Notes: a model not told the origin generated them from the letters alone. 64,000 nt of DNA from UBA7446 sp038143535 (GCA_038143535.1 JAYQMD010000001.1:1364001-1428000); one strand, 5' to 3'; positions 50,449 through 59,421 are shown, numbered from the stretch's first letter. Numbers and translations are program-made.

Positions 50449-51243
50449 TTATTTTTGGTTCGCAGCAAGAAGATCAATCAATGTGATAGAAGCATCTTCC
50501 ATATCATTTACAATGCTGTCAATTTTTGCAATGATGTAGTTGTAAAAAATCTGTAGAATAATAGCAACAATCAGACCAAAAACCGTTGTAAGAAGTGCTA
50601 CTTTGATACCACCAGCAACAAGTGAAGGCTGCATATCTCCAGCTGCTTCAATTTTATCAAAAGCCTGAATCATACCAATTACAGTTCCCATAAATCCAAG
50701 CATGGGAGCAAGTGCAATAAATAATGAAATCCAAGACACATTCTTTTCTAGTTGACCCATTTGCACGCCACCATAGGCAACAACTGCTTTTTCTGCATTT
50801 TCAACGCCTTCGCTTGAACGATCAAGACCTTGGTAGAAAATGGAAGCAACAGGTCCTTTAGTATTGCGACAAACTTCTTTAGCTGCCTCAACACCACCTG
50901 AACCGAGCGCCTCTTCAACAGAAGCAGTCAATTTTGCGGTATTGGTTGTGGATAGGTTTAAGAAGATGATGCGCTCAATTGCGATGGCAAGGCCAAGGAT
51001 TAAACACAACAATACAATGCCCATAAATCCAGGGCCACCTTCAATAAACCTCTTTTTTAGTTCTTGTGTAAAACCGGCTTTTGGAGGCGCTTCTTGGGGC
51101 TGCTCTTGTGCCATTTCAGCAGGGGCTTCACTAGCAATTTCTGTTTCTTGAACAGCAAGTGAGTCCGTTTCCTGAGCAATAGCTGTTGTTGCAGATGCAA
51201 TTAGGCAAAGCAATAATATGGTAAGGGAAAAAAAACGTTTCAT
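50449..51243 (-). CDS. MotA/TolQ/ExbB proton channel family protein
   Basis: 264 residues. A cleavable-looking signal (ILLLCLIASATTAIAQ) and an acidic, Gln/Pro-rich periplasmic segment precede three ExbB-type helices (GPGFMGIVLLCLILGLAIAIERI, WISLFIALAPMLGFMGTVIGMI, GGIKVALLTTVFGLIVAIILQIF). ExbB forms the pentameric channel around ExbD. The long N-terminal extension is typical for the Bacteroidota form. It is the first gene of the ExbB-ExbD operon. Confidence 0.94.
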   Translation of the reverse strand: MKRFFSLTILLLCLIASATTAIAQETDSLAVQETEIASEAPAEMAQEQPQEAPPKAGFTQELKKRFIEGGPGFMGIVLLCLILGLAIAIERIIFLNLSTTNTAKLTASVEEALGSGGVEAAKEVCRNTKGPVASIFYQGLDRSSEGVENAEKAVVAYGGVQMGQLEKNVSWISLFIALAPMLGFMGTVIGMIQAFDKIEAAGDMQPSLVAGGIKVALLTTVFGLIVAIILQIFYNYIIAKIDSIVNDMEDASITLIDLLAANQK

Positions 51244-51319
51244 TTAAAGAGTATTTGGTTTTTAAATTATATAATTTTTAATGTGCGCTAAATATATAAA
51301 AAAACATATACATAAGCAG

Positions 51320-51408
51320 CAGAGAGGAAGGGATTCGAACCCTCGATTCCGCGATAACGGAATACACACTTTCCAGGCGTGCGCCTTCGACCACTCGGCC
51401 ACCTCTCT
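51320..51408 (-). tRNA. tRNA-Ser (anticodon GGA)
   Basis: The minus strand folds into a class II cloverleaf: 7 bp acceptor (AGAGAGG with CCTCTCT), D-arm, anticodon stem CACGC/GTGTG with loop CTGGAAA giving anticodon GGA, a long variable arm (TTCCG/CGGAA) typical of serine tRNAs, and T-arm with GGTTCGAATCC. The 3' CCA is not encoded. Confidence 0.97.
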
Positions 51409-51449
51409 AATTGGGTGTAAATATCGAAAAAAAAAGACCCTAAAAAAAT

Positions 51450-52214
51450 TTACAGCCCAAACAATTTTTTAGCGTTTTCAGTAGTCTGTTTAGCCACTTG
51501 TGCAGGGCTTATGTTGTGCGTTGAGGCTACTTTTTCAGCCACATAAGTAATATAAGACGACTCGTTTCGCTTTCCACGAAAGGGTGTTGGCGCCAAATAG
51601 GGCGCATCGGTTTCCAGTACAATATGCTCCATTGCGATACTTGCAAGTGTCTGTGCAAGACCGCTGTTTTTAAAGGTAACCACTCCGCCAATGCCCAACA
51701 ACATATTAAAGTCAATTGCACGCTGCGCCTGTTTTAAATCACCCGTAAAGCAATGGAATATTCCCCGTAGTCGTGTGTCTTGCACACCTTCTAAGACTTC
51801 AAAAATTTCGTCAAAAGCTTCGCGGCAATGGATTATTATGGGCAAATCATATGCCAATGCCCACGAAATTTGTTTTGAAAAAGCTTCTTGTTGTTTCTTT
51901 TGATAGGTTTTATCCCAATACAAATCCATGCCAATTTCGCCTACAGCAACAAACGAATGTGCCGCCAACTGTTGTTGTACGTGTACCAACTCCTCTTCAA
52001 GATTCTCGCCAACGTGTGTGGGGTGCAGCCCCATCATAAGGTGGATGTTTTCAGGGTAGTCATGCTTTAGGCTGTGCATGATAGCTGTGGTTTGAGAGTC
52101 GATTGCTGGCAGCACAAACTGCTCAACGCCTATGTCCAAAGCTCGCTTTATCATGTCGGGACGGTCTGCATCAAATTCAGAAACGTAGAGATGTGTGTGC
52201 GTATCAATCAACAT
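51450..52214 (-). CDS. TatD family metal-dependent DNase
   Basis: 254 residues from the ATG at 52214, 4 bases after a TAnnTTTG element. TatD proteins are TIM-barrel hydrolases with two metal ions and act as 3' nucleases. Metal ligands are visible in MLIDTHTHLY, VGEIGMDLYW, IIIHCREAFDE, GIFHCFTGD and VLETDAPYLAP. It is divergent from the retropepsin-like gene, with only 36 bases between the start codons. Confidence 0.94.
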   Translation of the reverse strand: MLIDTHTHLYVSEFDADRPDMIKRALDIGVEQFVLPAIDSQTTAIMHSLKHDYPENIHLMMGLHPTHVGENLEEELVHVQQQLAAHSFVAVGEIGMDLYWDKTYQKKQQEAFSKQISWALAYDLPIIIHCREAFDEIFEVLEGVQDTRLRGIFHCFTGDLKQAQRAIDFNMLLGIGGVVTFKNSGLAQTLASIAMEHIVLETDAPYLAPTPFRGKRNESSYITYVAEKVASTHNISPAQVAKQTTENAKKLFGL

Positions 52215-52218
52215 GGGG

Positions 52219-52226
52219 CAAAAATA
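52219..52226 (-). promoter_or_regulatory. TAnnTTTG promoter element for the TatD gene
   Basis: The minus strand reads TATTTTTG, ending 4 bases before the TatD ATG; leaderless transcription is likely. Confidence 0.45.
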
Positions 52227-52250
52227 CATCAATGCCTGTATCTTTACATC

Positions 52251-52700
52251 ATGAAATACAGCTTATATACTTTATTGAAGCATAAAGGCTATGTGCGTGT
52301 GCCACTAAAAAAAGCAGCTTCGGGTCATTATATATGTACGGCAGTACTCAACGGAGTTTCAGGAGACTTTATTGTAGATACCGGTGCCTCACACACTTGC
52401 GTGGCATGGGATAAAGAAGCCCATTTTAAACTTAATGCCAACAAAGCCGAGCAGCAAGCGGCATCTGCCAGCAGTGCGGAAATGGAAACACGCCAAAGTG
52501 AAAATAATGTATTGGAAGTAGGCACATGGGAAGGGCGAGAACTGGAAATTATATTATTTGATATGGCTAGTGTTAATAGCGCCTTAACACAACTGGGCGT
52601 AAAGGCTGTTGATGGCATTCTCGGTGCGGATATCTTAAAGGCAACCAAAGCGGTATTGGACTACAACAGAAACGGACTTTACTTAAAAATTAAACGATAA
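52251..52700 (+). CDS. Retropepsin-like aspartic protease domain protein
   Basis: 149 residues from the ATG at 52251. A single aspartic protease lobe carries the active-site DTGAS at 43-47 (FIVDTGASHTCVAW) and the later hydrophobic-Gly motif VDGILGADIL. One lobe means that it must dimerise to be active, like retroviral proteases. No signal peptide or membrane helix was seen, so it is probably cytoplasmic. Substrate unknown. A TAnnTTTG-like element with one mismatch (52239-52246) lies 4 bases before the ATG. It ends directly against the convergent tsaB. Confidence 0.88.
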   Translation: MKYSLYTLLKHKGYVRVPLKKAASGHYICTAVLNGVSGDFIVDTGASHTCVAWDKEAHFKLNANKAEQQAASASSAEMETRQSENNVLEVGTWEGRELEIILFDMASVNSALTQLGVKAVDGILGADILKATKAVLDYNRNGLYLKIKR

Positions 52701-53387
52701 TTAAGCCGACCTTCCCAGCGCATCTTTTTTGGATGCTGTGATCCTAACGGGTTTTAAATAGGCTGGAGCAAAGCTGTGGATGTTTGCAAATTGCTTTTTT
52801 TCAAAGGCCTCAAATGCTAATGTAGGCATTGCCCTAGCAGATGGATGGCTTGACACAAACTTCCAATTGGGGTTTGAGGGCAGTAGGTCTTTGGTTTTTT
52901 CAGCGCCAGTACCCACAAAACAAAGCTGCTCGGCTGCCAAATTAGCAAATGACCTTGCAGTTAAAATATGGGCATGGGTTTCCACTTTTAATGCACCACC
53001 TTTGTAATAAACAGCAGCATAAACTTCATCTCTGCGCGCATCAAGCAATGACACCACTGCGCTGTTTTCCGAATGTGGAATTGCTAAAATGTGTAGCGTG
53101 GAAAGCGCAATAAGCGGAATATCGAGTGCGAAACAAAGGCCCTTGGCTGCAACGCATCCGATTCGTAAACCGGTAAATGATCCCGGACCTTCGCTAACGG
53201 CAACGGCATCTAATTGATCTGGTGAAAGCCCACATTGATATAAGACTTCGTCTATTAGTGTATGTAATTGTTTGGCGTGTGTAAAGCCGTTTTCCAACAC
53301 TTCGCTATACCCAAGAATATTGGCGTTTTGAGCAAGGGCTACCCCGCACTGTTCTGTTGAAGTTTCGATATGTAGGATGTTTGCCAC
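52701..53387 (-). CDS. tsaB: tRNA threonylcarbamoyladenosine biosynthesis protein TsaB
   Basis: 228 residues, an ASKHA-fold partner of TsaD in making t6A37 of ANN-decoding tRNAs. Family motifs are ILHIETSTEQCGVAL, AVSEGPGSFTGLRIGCVAAKGL and LLDARRDEVYAA. It lies 17 bases upstream of... the tolC-like gene's stop on the same strand, but has its own TAnnTTTG element 4 bases before the ATG. Confidence 0.94.
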   Translation of the reverse strand: MANILHIETSTEQCGVALAQNANILGYSEVLENGFTHAKQLHTLIDEVLYQCGLSPDQLDAVAVSEGPGSFTGLRIGCVAAKGLCFALDIPLIALSTLHILAIPHSENSAVVSLLDARRDEVYAAVYYKGGALKVETHAHILTARSFANLAAEQLCFVGTGAEKTKDLLPSNPNWKFVSSHPSARAMPTLAFEAFEKKQFANIHSFAPAYLKPVRITASKKDALGRSA

Positions 53388-53391
53388 GAGG

Positions 53392-53399
53392 CAAAAATA
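53392..53399 (-). promoter_or_regulatory. TAnnTTTG promoter element for tsaB
   Basis: The minus strand reads TATTTTTG, ending 4 bases before the tsaB ATG; leaderless transcription is likely. Confidence 0.45.
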
Positions 53400-53404
53400 C
53401 TACT

Positions 53405-54832
53405 TTAGAGCGTTAGCGGTATGCCAAAGTAAAACTCTAAAACTTTAATCCTGAAAATGGCGTCAAACTTTGCTTGAAGCTCGGCAGATACTGCAGCGTC
53501 ATAACGCTGCTTTGCTTGAGAAAAGGCCAAAGATGTAGCGGCGCCATTATTGAAACGGCTTAGCGCATATTCATAGGCTTGTTTTCTGGCAATCGTGGTT
53601 TTTTGCGCGGCTTCATAGGTAATTATAGTCCCTTTGGCATCGGCATATGATTGCTGAATGGTACGTTCTAACTCTTGCTTTTGTTGCGACAACAACGTAT
53701 TGGAGCGTTCTACACTCACCTTATTACGACGTACATTGTTCTTCACTGCCAATCCATTTAGGATGGGGATTCTCAAATTCACACCAAAATTATGACCGTC
53801 GTTTTGTCTCCACTGATCGGCGATTGGTAAATACTTGGCTACTTCCGTATCTGCTCTAGGTGCAAGTACCTGTTGCCCTGTTCCAGAAACTACACCAATA
53901 GGATATGTAGAATAAGTCCCCGAAGCGATCAATCTGTCGGCATAGGAAATTCGCGAACTGTATCCATAATAACCTGTTAAGGTGGGCTGATAGGCCGATT
54001 TGGCTGTCTTGAGATTTGTCTGTGCAATTTCAACATTGGTTTTTGCCAACATAATATCATTCCTAGACTCCAAGGCTTTTTCAAACAACTCCTTTGGTGA
54101 TTTGTCTAAAATCGTAGCCGCAACCATATCGTAATTGGTATCGGCAATGGAAAAGTTTTTATAATCATCAATCAACAGCAGTTGAGCTAAGGAAATACGT
54201 GCAATCTCATAATTATTCGATGCCGCTACCGCCTGCTGCTCTTGAGAAGCTACAGTAGCTTGCAGTTCAAAAAGTTCGCCTTTGGGCAATACACCTGCGT
54301 CCACAAGGGTTTCGGTTTGTGAAAGTTCTGTTTTGGCAACTTCAAGCAACTTATTTTGTACGGCCAAATTCTCCTTACTGAATAGCACTTGTAAAAAGCC
54401 GTTTACCACCAAGAGCATGACGTCTTCCTTCATGTCTTCAAGTTGATATTGCCGCGCCAAAATACCTAAATTAGCACTCATAAGCTGGTAAACATTACGC
54501 CTTCCGTTGTAGATTACCAAACTCATGTCTAGACCGCCATTTGAAAATTGACTTGTCAAATCTTCTAGCAAGTTTGTTGTCAGGTTTCGGTTTAAACCAA
54601 TATTCCACGAATGACCGGCAGACAAATTCAAGGAAGGCAAAAAGTTGCCAATGGCTTGGCTTTTATAGGTTTCTGCGTCTATTACATCCAAGTAAGCTGC
54701 TCGGATTTGTAGGTTGTTTTTAACAGCGTGTTCTACGGCTGCTTCCAATGTCCACGGCGCGGATTGCTGCCCATAGCCAAAAGCAAACAATGTGAAACAC
54801 AGTATGGATAAGTATTTAGGCATCTTCTTCAT
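53405..54832 (-). CDS. TolC-family outer membrane efflux protein
   Basis: 475 residues with a signal peptide (LCFTLFAFGYGQ). Two OEP repeats of long helices and strands follow (AVEHAVKNNLQIRAAYLDV in the first, ALESRNDIMLAKTNVEIAQ in the second). TolC proteins form the outer membrane duct of tripartite pumps. It is the last gene of the operon ABC ATPase - permease - permease - HlyD adaptor - TolC and overlaps the adaptor gene by 17 bases. Confidence 0.93.
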   Translation of the reverse strand: MKKMPKYLSILCFTLFAFGYGQQSAPWTLEAAVEHAVKNNLQIRAAYLDVIDAETYKSQAIGNFLPSLNLSAGHSWNIGLNRNLTTNLLEDLTSQFSNGGLDMSLVIYNGRRNVYQLMSANLGILARQYQLEDMKEDVMLLVVNGFLQVLFSKENLAVQNKLLEVAKTELSQTETLVDAGVLPKGELFELQATVASQEQQAVAASNNYEIARISLAQLLLIDDYKNFSIADTNYDMVAATILDKSPKELFEKALESRNDIMLAKTNVEIAQTNLKTAKSAYQPTLTGYYGYSSRISYADRLIASGTYSTYPIGVVSGTGQQVLAPRADTEVAKYLPIADQWRQNDGHNFGVNLRIPILNGLAVKNNVRRNKVSVERSNTLLSQQKQELERTIQQSYADAKGTIITYEAAQKTTIARKQAYEYALSRFNNGAATSLAFSQAKQRYDAAVSAELQAKFDAIFRIKVLEFYFGIPLTL

Positions 54833-55952
54833 CGGTATCTGTGTTGTTGTTATCTTCTTTTAACTCTTCTGTACGGTTCCATACTTTAACAGCATCCTCT
54901 TCTTCAACGCCTTCAAGTATTTCAACATTTTCACCATCAGAGATACCAAGCTTTACGTCTTTGCGTTCAAACTTTTGATCGCCTGTCATGATTTGGACAT
55001 AAGGTTCTTGTGTCTTGCGGTCAAACTGTATGAGTGCCTCTCTCAGTGCCAGTACATCTTCCTTACGCTCTAAAACTATGGAGGCGTTTGCACTGTAACC
55101 TGCACGCACCACTATACTATCGTTGAGCAACATATCTGCTTCAATTTTGAATTGAACGGCACCTTGCTCTTCCGTACCCTTAGGTGCAATAAATTTTAAA
55201 ACGGCTTCAAGCTCTTGATCTTCAACTGCGCCAAGGCTAACCTTAAGCGTAGTGCCCAAACGAAGAGAAGCCACCTCCGCCTCATCTACTTTGCCTTCAA
55301 AAATCATTTTTGACAAATCTGCTATGGCGGCAATCGTAGTACCTGAATTAAAGCTGTTGGATTCAATTACTTGATCTCCAGCTTTTACAGGAATTTCAAG
55401 TACTGTTCCAGGCACCGTTGCTCTGATGTCGGTGTTTGCTGCACTAGAACCCCCGATAGAGCCTTCGCGAATAATTTGCAAATCACTCTTGGCGTTCAGT
55501 ACATCCTGCTTGGCTTGATTGTATTGCAGTTCAATCCCTATAAATTCTGCATTGGCAATGATCCCTTTATCATATAGTTTTTTATTGCGAGCAAAGTCTT
55601 TGGCGCGTGTTTCCAAGGCTATTTGCGCCTTTTTTAGACGGCCTCTAGCGGCATTTAAGTTTTGTTCGTTGGGCACTACTTTTATTCGAGCAATCAGATC
55701 ACCCGTCGTAACCATGTCCCCTTCCTTGACAAATATGCGGTCAATAATCCCACCGATTTGTGGCTTCACTTCTACCTCGTCTTCAGGAATAATTTTTCCT
55801 GTGATGACGGTTTCTTTTTCAATGGTGGTTTTAAACAGCTTTTCTGTCTCGTAGGTTACTGAAGATTTACTGTTGGTTTTTGCAAAATATGCTGCGGAAA
55901 AAAGCACTCCAAAAACAAGAAATGCGATGATAAGATATTTGATTATTTTCAT
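54816..55952 (-). CDS. Periplasmic adaptor (HlyD/MacA-type membrane fusion protein)
   Basis: 378 residues: one N-terminal membrane helix (YLIIAFLVFGVLFSAAYFA), a lipoyl-like half-motif (VKPQIGGIIDRIFVKEGDMV), an alpha-hairpin (~90-160), the returning lipoyl half (RATVPGTVLEIPVKAGDQV), beta-barrel and membrane-proximal domains, and an acidic tail rich in Asp/Glu/Asn. It links the MacB-like permeases to TolC. Substrates could be small molecules, peptides or lipoprotein-type cargo. Confidence 0.93.
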   Translation of the reverse strand: MKIIKYLIIAFLVFGVLFSAAYFAKTNSKSSVTYETEKLFKTTIEKETVITGKIIPEDEVEVKPQIGGIIDRIFVKEGDMVTTGDLIARIKVVPNEQNLNAARGRLKKAQIALETRAKDFARNKKLYDKGIIANAEFIGIELQYNQAKQDVLNAKSDLQIIREGSIGGSSAANTDIRATVPGTVLEIPVKAGDQVIESNSFNSGTTIAAIADLSKMIFEGKVDEAEVASLRLGTTLKVSLGAVEDQELEAVLKFIAPKGTEEQGAVQFKIEADMLLNDSIVVRAGYSANASIVLERKEDVLALREALIQFDRKTQEPYVQIMTGDQKFERKDVKLGISDGENVEILEGVEEEDAVKVWNRTEELKEDNNNTDTDEEDA

Positions 55953-55966
55953 GATAAATGGGTTTA

Positions 55967-57217
55967 TTATTCTTCTCTTAATGCGTCTATGGGTTTGATA
56001 CTAACGGCGCGTTGTGCAGGGATAAGTCCAATTAGGGTACCTAATCCGACCATCAATACAAGTGCGCCTAAAATAAATTTAATAGGTACTGTTGGGTTTA
56101 CAAAAGGGATTAGCGGGTCTTTGAATGCATAACCAAGAAGCGCTAGCACAAAAGCTCCCAAGATAATCCCGATAATTCCTGCAATGAGTGTGAGGAAAAC
56201 AGACTCAATGATAATCTGTGACCGTACTTCGCCCGGCGTAGCTCCCAAGGCACGGCGAATGCCCAGTTCTTTGGTCCGTTCTCGAACGGATATCAGTAAG
56301 ATGTTTCCGATGCCTACAACACCTGCCAAAATGGTAGCAATCCCCACAATCAATGAAAGGACATACATACCGTTTGAGAATCCTTTTACTCTATTGAATA
56401 TCTCTCCCAAATTAAAGCTCCCAAAAGCGCGTTCGTCATTAGGGTGCACACGGTGTTTTATTCGTAATGCGGCTTTAATATCTGCTTCGACGGCAACCAC
56501 ATCGGCATCGTCATAGGCTGCCATAGCAAACCAACTGACCCTATTACCTGTGTTGTACAATAACTTAAAGGTTGTAAAAGGAATAAAGATATCGCTGTCG
56601 CTTTCAAATCCACCGCCAGGAGTAAACTTATGCACCCCAACAACTTTAAAATACATCCCGTCAATTTCTATAAATGCACCTATTGGATCTTCTTTGGCTT
56701 CAAAAAGTTCAGCTTGAGTGCGTTCGCCAATCACACATACCTTCCGTTGGTAGTCGATATCGGACTGATTGATAAAGCGTCCACCGTCATAAATGTCCTT
56801 GGTAGCAATCTTGACCAAAATGGGGAAGTCGCCAAATATAGCATAAGAGCCGCTTTTCCCTTTGCGCTTAACCGTTGACCCCGAGCCACCAAAAGCACCA
56901 CGAGCATTGCGTGGCGCAATGTATTGCAGCTGTGGAATACGCTTATCTAAAAAGGCCTTATCGTCGAGTTTTAGCTGCATTCTTCTTCCTGTTCGGAAAC
57001 CGTCATAAGGGATACTCGTGTTTTGTGCCCAAACAAACAAGCTGTTGATGGCCACCTCTTCAAATTCACGTTCAAAACCATTATCCAATCCCTTTGAGGC
57101 CCCTGAAAGAGTGATATAAATAAAAATACCCCATAACACTCCTATCACAGTTACCACCGTGCGCAATTTGTTTTTTTGGATAGATCCAAAAAATTTCTTG
57201 CCATGTGTCGCGATCAA
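55967..57217 (-). CDS. MacB-like ABC transporter permease (second copy)
   Basis: 416 residues: an N-terminal helix (TVVTVIGVLWGIFIYITLSGAS), a large MacB periplasmic core domain, and three C-terminal FtsX-type helices (VGIATILAGVVGIGNILLISV, ELGIRRALGATPGEV, LIGLIPAQRAVSIKPIDALR). It lacks its own ATPase domain. It is the partner of the preceding permease, 15 bases upstream; the two probably form a heterodimer with the ATPase encoded ahead of them. Confidence 0.93.
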   Translation of the reverse strand: MIATHGKKFFGSIQKNKLRTVVTVIGVLWGIFIYITLSGASKGLDNGFEREFEEVAINSLFVWAQNTSIPYDGFRTGRRMQLKLDDKAFLDKRIPQLQYIAPRNARGAFGGSGSTVKRKGKSGSYAIFGDFPILVKIATKDIYDGGRFINQSDIDYQRKVCVIGERTQAELFEAKEDPIGAFIEIDGMYFKVVGVHKFTPGGGFESDSDIFIPFTTFKLLYNTGNRVSWFAMAAYDDADVVAVEADIKAALRIKHRVHPNDERAFGSFNLGEIFNRVKGFSNGMYVLSLIVGIATILAGVVGIGNILLISVRERTKELGIRRALGATPGEVRSQIIIESVFLTLIAGIIGIILGAFVLALLGYAFKDPLIPFVNPTVPIKFILGALVLMVGLGTLIGLIPAQRAVSIKPIDALREE

Positions 57218-57232
57218 ATAGGGTTCTTAACA

Positions 57233-58462
57233 TTATTCGTCTCTTAAAGCAATGATGGGTTTAATTTTAGCTGCACGCTGTGCCGGAATATAACCAGCAA
57301 TAGCTCCGAAAACAACCAATATTACCGTTGCGCCAATGGCCTCTTTGGTGTCTATATATGGGTTGGTAATAAAATAATCTTCTAATGAATCGCCAATTAG
57401 CGCCAAGGTGCCAACTCCTGCAAGTAGACCAGCATAACCAGCAATTGCCGTAATAAAAACAGACTCTTGTAGTATCATACCAATAATGGACTTGGGCGTT
57501 GCGCCGATGGCTTTGCGAATTCCCAACTCCTTGGTGCGCTCTTTTACCACAAAAACCATGATATTTGAAATACCAATTATACCCGCCAATAACGTGCCTA
57601 TTCCAATAAACAAGACAACATATTGCAGTACGGAGCCTATGTTTTGGGTTTGTCTAAATTCATCAGCAACATTCCGAACGTAAATACCACCCCTATCCGA
57701 TGGGGCAATATTGTGCTTTTTGCGCATAAACGTATTGAGTTTTTTCTCAAAAGCCATTGCACCAGCATAACCGAGTTCTGGTTTAAAAGCAACCATTATT
57801 TGATCTACCCTATCGTTGCTTTTTTCTATTTGCTGCCGCGTGGTGTATGGAATATATATTAGGCGTTCTTCGTTATCTCCGCCTGCGTCTCTAAAAACAC
57901 CTATGACCTTAAATGAAATGCCGCCAACATTGATGTTTTTTCCAAGTGCTGGCTTATTGCCAAACAAATCTTTCTCTACTAGTCTGCCAATTGTAGCATA
58001 CTTGGTTTTTTCGATTACATCTCGCTCGTTGATATAACGCCCATCGGTCACCATGGTTTTTTCTGCAAATTGGTGACCGGGTGCCACAGCCCTAATGGTG
58101 TAATTATTACTTTCCTTGGCGTACTTCACCAATGCACCTCTAGAAATTCTAGGCGTGATATAGTCAATAAAAAAGGAAAAGTTTTGCTTGATGTCTGCCA
58201 AGTCATCATTCTTGAAAATGATGCGCCGCTTAGCCTTATAGCCTCGGTATGGCTTTTCTGTTTGGCCTGGGTATAGCCATATTGTATTGGTTGAATCATC
58301 CACAAAAAACTGCTCAAATGAATTTTTAAGCCCATTGCCAAAACCAAAAAGGACGACAAAAATGAATATACCCAAGGCTACGGTAAAGCCCGATAAGGTT
58401 GTACGCAATTTGTTCTTGCGTAGCGTATAAAACATTTCTTGCCAACGATCCCTACTCCACAT
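57233..58462 (-). CDS. MacB-like ABC transporter permease (first copy)
   Basis: 409 residues from the ATG at 58462, which overlaps the end of the ATPase gene by 11 bases; a longer frame to 58528 lies inside that gene. Layout as in its partner: N-terminal helix (LSGFTVALGIFIFVVLFGFG), MacB periplasmic domain, and FtsX-type helices (GIGTLLAGIIGISNIMVFVV, ELGIRKAIGATPKSI, AGYIPAQRAAKIKPIIAL). It exports or extracts substrate toward the TolC duct. Confidence 0.93.
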   Translation of the reverse strand: MWSRDRWQEMFYTLRKNKLRTTLSGFTVALGIFIFVVLFGFGNGLKNSFEQFFVDDSTNTIWLYPGQTEKPYRGYKAKRRIIFKNDDLADIKQNFSFFIDYITPRISRGALVKYAKESNNYTIRAVAPGHQFAEKTMVTDGRYINERDVIEKTKYATIGRLVEKDLFGNKPALGKNINVGGISFKVIGVFRDAGGDNEERLIYIPYTTRQQIEKSNDRVDQIMVAFKPELGYAGAMAFEKKLNTFMRKKHNIAPSDRGGIYVRNVADEFRQTQNIGSVLQYVVLFIGIGTLLAGIIGISNIMVFVVKERTKELGIRKAIGATPKSIIGMILQESVFITAIAGYAGLLAGVGTLALIGDSLEDYFITNPYIDTKEAIGATVILVVFGAIAGYIPAQRAAKIKPIIALRDE

Positions 58463-59155
58463 ACTGACTCGCTTTGACTTGGTTGACTTTTTTATCCTCC
58501 ACAATGACGCCATCACGCAGATGTACAATGCGTTTACACATCTTGGCTATGTCTAGTTCATGCGTGACAATCAACAAGGTTTTTCCTGCATCGTTGATTT
58601 TTTGAAGCAGGTCCATAAGCTCATAAGATGTCTTGGTGTCTAGGGCACCTGTTGGCTCGTCGGCCAACAAGACTTTGGGTTCTGAAACCAAAGCACGAGC
58701 GATGGCCACACGCTGTTTTTGACCTCCAGATAATTCGTTGGGGTGATGACTTGCCCAAGGGCCAAGACCAACATCATCCAAATATTTTTGGGCGCTTTTT
58801 TGGCGTTCTTTCCGTGATATTTTTTGGTAATACAGGGGCAGCATGACATTCTCCAATGCCGTCTTGTAAGATATCAAGTTAAACGATTGGAATACAAAGC
58901 CCAGAAACTTGTTTCTGTAGATAGCCGCCTTGGTTTCGCTAAGTCTTTGATCACCTTTCCATCAAGGTTGTAGTTGCCTTCTTCTGCGACATCCAACATA
59001 CCTAAGATATTGAGCAGTGTAGACTTCCCAGATCCCGAAGAGCCCATAATAGCAACCATCTCCCCCTCAGCTACCTTAAAGTTAATACCCTTTAAAACGT
59101 GTAAGGTGCTTTTGCCCATGGAATAGGACTTGTGCAATTCTTTAATTTCTATCAT
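58452..59155 (-). pseudogene. ABC transporter ATP-binding protein (MacB/LolD type), split by a -1 frameshift
   Basis: From ATG 59155 the first frame encodes Walker A (GSSGSGKST, 38-46) and reaches VIKDLA, then leaves the family sequence. A second frame starts with SETKAAIYRNKFLGFVFQSF and continues through LSGGQKQRVAIARAL, LLADEPTGALD and LLIVTHE to the stop at 58452. One missing base near 58938-58945 explains the break; the repaired protein has 234 residues. It is the first gene of the efflux operon, so the pump would lack its motor if the break is real. Confidence 0.87.
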
Positions 59156-59225
59156 AATAAAATAGGCGTTGGCAAATATTCCCTGTTTCGTATAACGAGG
59201 GAAAACAATTTATGTTACAAAATTA

Positions 59226-59420
59226 TTACTTTTTGTTCAGTTGCTGGTAAACAAAGTATCCGACAATACCAACCAAGATATAAGGCACAACCATAAGGTA
59301 GACAATCCCATCGTTGAGGCTTTTCGCAGTTTCGGCATCTGCGCCAGTCTCCAAGACCGCTCTGCACATCGCACACTGAACATTTGTCACGTTTGTATAC
59401 AAGCTTAACAATGTGTCCAT
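59226..59420 (-). CDS. Small membrane protein with CxxC, end of the cytochrome oxidase cluster
   Basis: 64 residues. An N-terminal part with CAMC (C16, C19) precedes a single membrane helix (VYLMVVPYILVGIVGYFVY) and a short basic tail. No named family is recognised. It follows the DUF420 gene by one base at the end of the ctaB-cox3-cox4-SCO run, so a part in cytochrome oxidase assembly or copper handling is suggested by context only. Confidence 0.8.
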   Translation of the reverse strand: MDTLLSLYTNVTNVQCAMCRAVLETGADAETAKSLNDGIVYLMVVPYILVGIVGYFVYQQLNKK

Positions 59421-59421
59421 C

